Shown here: in pieces, positions 7,057-10,705 of the stretch
Layout: each line of letters begins with the position of its first letter
Numbering within the stretch: position 1 is the stretch's first letter
NCBI GenBank assembly: GCA_900772845.1
Contig: CAAGSD010000013.1
Location: forward strand, 1 to 10,705
Length of the DNA: 10,705 bases
Source: Lachnospiraceae bacterium
GTDB lineage: Bacteria > Bacillota > Clostridia > Lachnospirales > Lachnospiraceae
Reading direction: 5' to 3'
Translations under genes and position numbers: made by a program
Notes under the pieces: generated by a model
The model's input: the letters and a program-made list of their open reading frames with translations, nothing else
Database searches by the model: none
Told to the model about the DNA's origin: nothing

Positions 7057-8796
7057 TCAGGCTTCTCCGTATCTTACCGGCATTCGTAATGTCACTTTCG
7101 TGCCGTGGACTTCGCCTTCCTCTTCTGTTCGCTGTCCGTCCGTAGTGTTTTCAACATTCGTGGTAAGACTCTCCATATGAATGCCGTATTCTTCCCCATA
7201 GGTCAGCCGGATGATGGTGTCTACATTAGATACTCCGATATGCCCCACCAGCTGCTCCTGTCTCCTGTGGTTGATGGCATCCATCCGTTCTTCGGGAGCG
7301 CCACAGCCATCGTCTGTTACTTCGATACGGAGTACCCCATCTTTTTCCGTGATCCGCACCCGGATATTTCCCTCTTCGCTCTCTTTTAGTCCGTGCAAAA
7401 CTGAATTCTCCACGATGGGCTGTATGATCAGCTTGGGGATCACGCACTCTTCCAGCCCCTCCTGCAGCTCCACGGCATACGAGAACTTATCATTGAAACG
7501 GATCTTCTGGATATCTACATAACAGTTCACCAGTTCCAGTTCTTCTTTCAGATAGATGAACTGTCTCTTGGAGATACTGGTCCTAAGGATCTTCGCCAGT
7601 CCCGCCGCCATGGTAGCGATCTCCGGGATATGGTTGGCCTTCGCCACCCATTTCATGGTGTCCAGTGTGTTATACAGGAAATGAGGATTCAGCTGTGCCT
7701 GCATCATGGCAATATGAGAAGCATTGAGTTCCTTCTGCTTCTCCACCTTATCCTGCACGCTTTGCTCCAGTTCGTTGGCCATGATATTAAAGTTCCGGGA
7801 CATCTGTCCCAGCTCGTCCTCTCTGTCGGAGACGATTCTGACAGTAAGGTCTCCTTCCTGCAGTGTACGCATGGCCGTATTCATCCGTTCGATAGGACGG
7901 GTCATATTTCTACCCAGCCGGGAAGCCACCAGAACGCACAGAATGACACTGATGGTCAGCATCACGATCAACACACTGTACATAGAGTTCAATACTTCTG
8001 TTGAAAACACGCTGGGACAGGACAATGCAGTATACAATCCACTGTCTCCCAGCGGCTGGATCAGCAGTTCTCCGGCACGATATACTCCCAGCAGCTTATG
8101 ACCACCCATAAGTTCTTCCCGGATCTGCTCTTCCTGCAGGTTACCATTATCATAAATGGTTCTCCAGAAGGGATCCATGATTGCTACCTCCGCTTTGGCA
8201 TTTCCCTTATCATGAAGTACTTTTTCAAAATGTTCCGCGCGCATGCTGATCACAATATAGCCTTCCGGTATACTGTCTTTTCCCATAAGTTTTCCCGCTG
8301 CATACAATAAAATATTGCTGTCATTAGTATCTGCACGCCGCAGCACCAGCGTCTCTTTACTATCCTCGACTGCTTTCAGGATGCCCCAGTATACCGGCAG
8401 ATCTGTCTTGGCACTTCCCTGTGCCGTAGTGTAAATACATTTTCCGTTTTTATCATACAGATCAAATTGGGCATATTCTCTGTAATCAGCCACTTCCCGA
8501 TAGAATTGCAGGTAAATCTTGCTCTTCGACCAGGTGTCATCTTCACCTATCTGTTCCACGATCCGGGTGTTAGCATTTATATTCTCCACTACCGTCTCGA
8601 ACTCCTGAAACAATTCCAATATGCCGGCATCTATCTGTTCCGCCTGCTCTGTTACTTTTTTCTCATAATCACTGTTGATCTTGGTCTCCATAGTCTGGAT
8701 CAGGGATACCCCAAAAAGCAATAACGGCAATAACGCAACTACACCGAAGCAGACCAGTAACTGTCTGTGAAACGACTTTTTAATCCACTTTTTCAT
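7057..8796 (-). CDS. Sensor histidine kinase, YesM/HptS-like
   Basis: This 579-residue membrane kinase has one transmembrane helix at about 13-33, a large extracellular region (about 34-270, probably a Cache-like sensor), a second helix at about 271-292 and a HAMP linker (about 293-345). The His_kinase domain follows, with phosphoacceptor H372 in NPHFLYNTLD. The ATPase domain has an N-box around QPIVEN (N464), DDGCG (495-499) and GHIGVSNV (518-525). A polar Glu/Thr-rich stretch at about 545-563 looks like a small insertion between the last strands. Its start overlaps the preceding lipoprotein gene by 17 bp, and AGGGGAG lies 5 bases upstream, so the two are probably translated together. It should phosphorylate the response regulator in reply to an extracellular ligand, perhaps presented by the lipoprotein. 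Confidence 0.93.
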   Translation of the reverse strand: MKKWIKKSFHRQLLVCFGVVALLPLLLFGVSLIQTMETKINSDYEKKVTEQAEQIDAGILELFQEFETVVENINANTRIVEQIGEDDTWSKSKIYLQFYREVADYREYAQFDLYDKNGKCIYTTAQGSAKTDLPVYWGILKAVEDSKETLVLRRADTNDSNILLYAAGKLMGKDSIPEGYIVISMRAEHFEKVLHDKGNAKAEVAIMDPFWRTIYDNGNLQEEQIREELMGGHKLLGVYRAGELLIQPLGDSGLYTALSCPSVFSTEVLNSMYSVLIVMLTISVILCVLVASRLGRNMTRPIERMNTAMRTLQEGDLTVRIVSDREDELGQMSRNFNIMANELEQSVQDKVEKQKELNASHIAMMQAQLNPHFLYNTLDTMKWVAKANHIPEIATMAAGLAKILRTSISKRQFIYLKEELELVNCYVDIQKIRFNDKFSYAVELQEGLEECVIPKLIIQPIVENSVLHGLKESEEGNIRVRITEKDGVLRIEVTDDGCGAPEERMDAINHRRQEQLVGHIGVSNVDTIIRLTYGEEYGIHMESLTTNVENTTDGQRTEEEGEVHGTKVTLRMPVRYGEA

Positions 8797-9829
8797 CTGT
8801 TCTCCCCTGTAACGTCTCCCATGTGTTCAGAATTTTTTCCTTTTCCTGAGAAGCCCAATGAATATCATAATCGATCGTTCTTAATTTTGTGTGCTCCGGT
8901 GCTGCATACTCTTCCATATCATTGCGGACAGTTCTCCGGAAAAAGACTTCCTCCACCAGTCTCTGTACATCACTACTTACGGTAAATTCCAGAAATAATT
9001 TAGCATTTTCCATATGCTTTGCGCCCTTGACGATTGCTGTGGCATCCGGTATGGCACTGGTGCCGTCCGTGGGGTAGATCACTGTAATATCTGCCCCTTC
9101 CAGAATCTTCTGTCTCGCCATTCCCTCCGTGGTAATACCTACCAGTCTGGTACCTGCATTGACTTCCTCCAGTACTGCAACTGAGGACGGCGACAGATAG
9201 CCATCCAGTGCACCGGTAAAGTCCTCCAGAGTCTTCTGCTCATCCTGATCCGATACCTGAAGCATCGTACAGAGTGCTGTATAACTACTGCCGGATTTCG
9301 TGGGATCTGCGAACGCGATCTTTCCCTTCCAACGATCGGTCTGCAATTCCTCCCAGGTTCTGGGAGCCGCTACGGGATAGACCAGTTTATTGTTATAGAT
9401 AAATACAGTCGGCAGCACAGAAAAGGGCGTATAAGCATCTCCCGCCGTGCGATACTGTTCAGCAATTTGGTCGATTTCACAGACCTTATAAGGTTCCAGA
9501 TAGTCTCTGCACTCCTCAAAATTTTCAACACCTCCGCCGAACATGACGTCAAAGGTACCGGGGGCATCCTGTTGTAATTCATTAAAAAGTGCCAAAGTAT
9601 CTCCTGCTTTGAGCTCCACAAAAATCCCTGTGCGTTCCTCAAATTCCTTGATGATCGGTTCGTATACATCTGCTTTGTGAGCGGTATAGACGATCAGTTT
9701 TCTGTCCTCCGGGATCTGATAGACCGTCTCTTCGGACTTGCTGCAAGCAGTAAGTAACAGGAGCGCCGCAGTCAGTCCGGACAGAACAGATATTCCTGCT
9801 TTATGTTTTTTACTATACGAAGTCCTCAT
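8780..9829 (-). CDS. FbpA/AfuA/HptA-like solute-binding lipoprotein, probable sensor subunit
   Basis: This 349-residue protein has a basic N-terminus, a hydrophobic segment (about 11-27) and lipobox LTAC with lipidated Cys29. The body looks like the Fe3+/sugar-phosphate-type binding-protein family: LIVYTAHKADV near 45-55, FGGG near 97-100, VFIYNNKLV near 142-150, IAFADPTKSGSSYTAL at 171-186, and IYPTDGTSAIPDATAIVKGA near 251-270. The S/T-rich loop at 178-184 is a plausible anion-binding site. It is encoded directly before, and overlaps, the histidine kinase, while the importer has its own binding protein. A sensory role, as for HptA in Staphylococcus or PgtC in Salmonella, is therefore more likely than transport. 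A weak AGGG lies upstream of the ATG. A second binding protein sharing the importer cannot be ruled out. Confidence 0.85.
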   Translation of the reverse strand: MRTSYSKKHKAGISVLSGLTAALLLLTACSKSEETVYQIPEDRKLIVYTAHKADVYEPIIKEFEERTGIFVELKAGDTLALFNELQQDAPGTFDVMFGGGVENFEECRDYLEPYKVCEIDQIAEQYRTAGDAYTPFSVLPTVFIYNNKLVYPVAAPRTWEELQTDRWKGKIAFADPTKSGSSYTALCTMLQVSDQDEQKTLEDFTGALDGYLSPSSVAVLEEVNAGTRLVGITTEGMARQKILEGADITVIYPTDGTSAIPDATAIVKGAKHMENAKLFLEFTVSSDVQRLVEEVFFRRTVRNDMEEYAAPEHTKLRTIDYDIHWASQEKEKILNTWETLQGRTDEKVD

Positions 9830-9862
9830 AACTTTGCCCTTATCTTTTTCGTTTGTTTATTT

Positions 9863-10375
9863 TCACTGTATTGTTTCTGTTATCTCTCCGGTTTTTCTGC
9901 TCCCGGCTGCTGTCTGTTGCAGTCTCCGCATCCGGTCGTACTGCACATACATTTTCTGCACTTCGTTCTCCAGAATGTAATAGTGGCGTATGTATGGAAC
10001 AAGTAAGATCAGAATTACCACCGGAAGAACTAATGTGAAAAGGCTGTCCGAAATTACACTTAAGACAATTGCCAACATTTCTAACAATGCAAAAGTCACC
10101 GTAACGATCAGATGGATCAGGCGCTCATGCTGAAAAAATCCCACCTGCACCAGATGCTCCTTAAGCTTGTCCTGAACCATTTCCTGCATGGCCTGTTCCT
10201 CGGTATCCGTTTTCTCTATGTCAGATTTCTCTGTGTCAGTTTTCTGTGTATCCGACTGTCTCTGTATAGCCTGCGTTGAGTATTCACCGTGCTGTGACAA
10301 TGTCAGTGCTCTCTGCTCCATTGTCTGAAGCCACTCATCTATCTGTTTTCGATATTGCAAAATGCGCTGCTCCAT
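9863..10375 (-). CDS. Hypothetical two-helix membrane protein with pentapeptide repeat
   Basis: I do not recognise a characterised family. The 170 residues comprise an N-terminal charged helix (1-35), four tandem five-residue units at 41-60 (pattern S/T-D-T/I-Q/E-K), an amphipathic stretch (61-86), two hydrophobic helices (about 87-108 and 110-129) joined by a very short turn, and a basic, probably coiled C-terminus (130-170). Both ends should lie on the same side of the membrane. AAGGTGG sits 7 bases before the ATG, and a near-consensus promoter lies just upstream. Its stop is only 33 bp before the sensory lipoprotein gene, without a terminator, so it is probably the first gene of that operon. 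Whether it takes part in sensing, or merely shares the transcript, is unknown. Confidence 0.78.
   Translation of the reverse strand: MEQRILQYRKQIDEWLQTMEQRALTLSQHGEYSTQAIQRQSDTQKTDTEKSDIEKTDTEEQAMQEMVQDKLKEHLVQVGFFQHERLIHLIVTVTFALLEMLAIVLSVISDSLFTLVLPVVILILLVPYIRHYYILENEVQKMYVQYDRMRRLQQTAAGSRKTGEITETIQ
10196..10262 (-). repeat. 15-bp tandem repeat, about four imperfect units
   Basis: Units begin at 10203, 10218, 10233 and 10248, each 15 bp; the last is the most diverged. They encode the in-frame pentapeptides SDTQK, TDTEK, SDIEK and TDTEE. Because the unit is a multiple of three, gain or loss of copies would keep the gene in frame. Confidence 0.8.
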
Positions 10376-10409
10376 TATTTTTCCACCTTCCCGCTACTTG
10401 TATTACTCC

Positions 10410-10438
10410 ATCATAACGATTCTTTCATTATTCGTCAA
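10410..10438 (-). promoter_or_regulatory. Sigma-A promoter of the sensory operon
   Basis: On the minus strand TTGACG (10433-10438) is followed by a 17-bp spacer and TATGAT (10410-10415), each five of six matches to consensus. Transcription would begin near 10403, giving a leader of about 28 bases that includes the AAGGTGG ribosome binding site of the 170-residue gene. It lies just past the tRNA terminator, so the operon should be expressed independently of the tRNAs and probably constitutively. Confidence 0.82.
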
Positions 10439-10452
10439 TGCGCCCGGAAATT

Positions 10453-10489
10453 AAAAAACGCCTCTATGCATACGCATAAAGACGTTTTT
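10453..10489 (-). terminator. Terminator of the tRNA operon
   Basis: A 12-bp stem (10458-10469 with 10474-10485) closes an ATAC loop. Two positions are C/A mismatches on the plus strand but become U-G wobbles in the leftward RNA, and the U-tract (complement of 10453-10457) follows there. Both points indicate it works leftward, ending transcription from tRNA-Val about 20 bases downstream of that gene. Confidence 0.85.
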
Positions 10490-10509
10490 CTTCATTTCAA
10501 ACATAAAAA

Positions 10510-10582
10510 TGGGGCCTATAGGGCTCGAACCTATGACCCTCTGCTTGTAAGGCAGATGCTCTCCCAGCTGAGCTAAGACCCC
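10510..10582 (-). tRNA. tRNA-Val (anticodon UAC)
   Basis: The 73-nt cloverleaf has a 7-bp acceptor stem (GGGGUCU with AGGCCCC, one U-G pair), a D-arm with AGCUCAGCUGGGAGAGC, an anticodon loop CUUACAA giving UAC, and a T-arm with GGUUCGAGCC. The discriminator is A and no CCA is encoded, so CCA must be added after transcription. Confidence 0.97.
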
Positions 10583-10584
10583 AT

Positions 10585-10604
10585 AAAGATTAATGAAAAT
10601 CTTT
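10585..10604 (-). other. Short hairpin between the two tRNA genes
   Basis: AAAGATT at 10585-10591 pairs with AATCTTT at 10598-10604 around a 6-base loop, filling nearly all of the 24-bp spacer. No U-tract follows before tRNA-Val, so it is more likely a processing or spacer structure than a terminator. Confidence 0.45.
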
Positions 10605-10606
10605 AG

Positions 10607-10680
10607 CGACCCAGATCGGACTCGAACCGACGACCTTCGCCGTGACAGGGCGACGCTCTAACCAACTGAGCCACTGGGCC
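10607..10680 (-). tRNA. tRNA-Asp (anticodon GUC)
   Basis: The 74-nt cloverleaf has acceptor strands GGCCCAG and CUGGGUC (one G-U pair), a D-arm with GGCUCAGUUGGUUAGAGC, an anticodon loop CUGUCAC giving GUC, and a T-arm with GGUUCGAGUCC. The discriminator is G, as expected for Asp, and no CCA is encoded. It lies 24 bp upstream of tRNA-Val and is probably co-transcribed; its promoter lies off the right edge. Confidence 0.97.
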
Positions 10681-10705
10681 ATATTTATTATTTATCTTAT
10701 GAAAA

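Noticed and set aside
2489..9829. Iron(III) uptake as the function of the ABC genes
   Set aside because: General family resemblance would produce this label, but there is no iron-related gene or Fur-like site, while a sugar-phosphate enzyme and an HptARS-type sensor are present. Not excluded, only not preferred.
10510..10680. tRNA genes as an integration site for a mobile element
   Set aside because: I found no second copy of either tRNA 3' end, no integrase and no transposase in the window. The boundary is an ordinary tRNA terminator followed by a promoter.
1..10705. CRISPR array, toxin-antitoxin pair, phage or insertion-sequence genes
   Set aside because: No regularly spaced identical repeats, transposase, integrase or small toxin-like gene pair was seen on either strand.

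Overview
The window looks like chromosomal DNA of a low-to-mid GC Gram-positive gut Firmicute, most likely a Lachnospiraceae-type Clostridium relative. This is inferred from lipoprotein-type solute-binding proteins, a YesM/YesN-style two-component pair, strong GGAGG ribosome binding sites and tRNA genes without an encoded CCA. No species can be named from the sequence alone. Every supported gene lies on the minus strand, so the functional order runs from right to left.

Right edge: tRNA-Asp(GUC) and tRNA-Val(UAC) form a small tRNA operon ending in a hairpin terminator near 10453-10489. A near-consensus sigma-A promoter (10410-10438) then starts a sensory operon. Its genes are a 170-residue two-helix membrane protein of unknown function with a pentapeptide repeat (9863-10375), an FbpA/AfuA-like lipoprotein (8780-9829), a YesM-type histidine kinase (7057-8796) and a YesN/AraC-type response regulator (6199-6963).

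Centre and left: an intergenic regulatory region (5988-6198) has a perfect TATAAT, a poor -35, and three similar 7-bp direct repeats spaced 21 and 20 bp apart. It precedes an ABC import operon: a large lipoprotein solute-binding protein (4563-5987), a structured intergenic stretch with four tandem hairpins (4393-4526), a fused double-domain FbpB/AfuB-like permease (2489-4318), an oversized ABC ATPase with two insertions (840-2492) and beta-phosphoglucomutase (191-847). A long hairpin at 138-188 ends the operon. A second terminator at 48-73 reads the other way and probably serves a convergent gene off the left edge.

Working model (inference): a lipoprotein, histidine kinase and AraC-type regulator make an extracellular sensing module laid out like HptA-HptS-HptR, the glucose-6-phosphate sensor of Staphylococcus aureus. 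The regulator would switch on the neighbouring importer, whose architecture resembles the hexose-phosphate importer AfuABC. The last gene converts beta-glucose-1-phosphate to glucose-6-phosphate, which hints that the cargo is a glucosyl phosphate or a glucose-containing sugar. Iron, polyamine or phosphonate transport cannot be excluded, because the same transporter superfamily covers those substrates.
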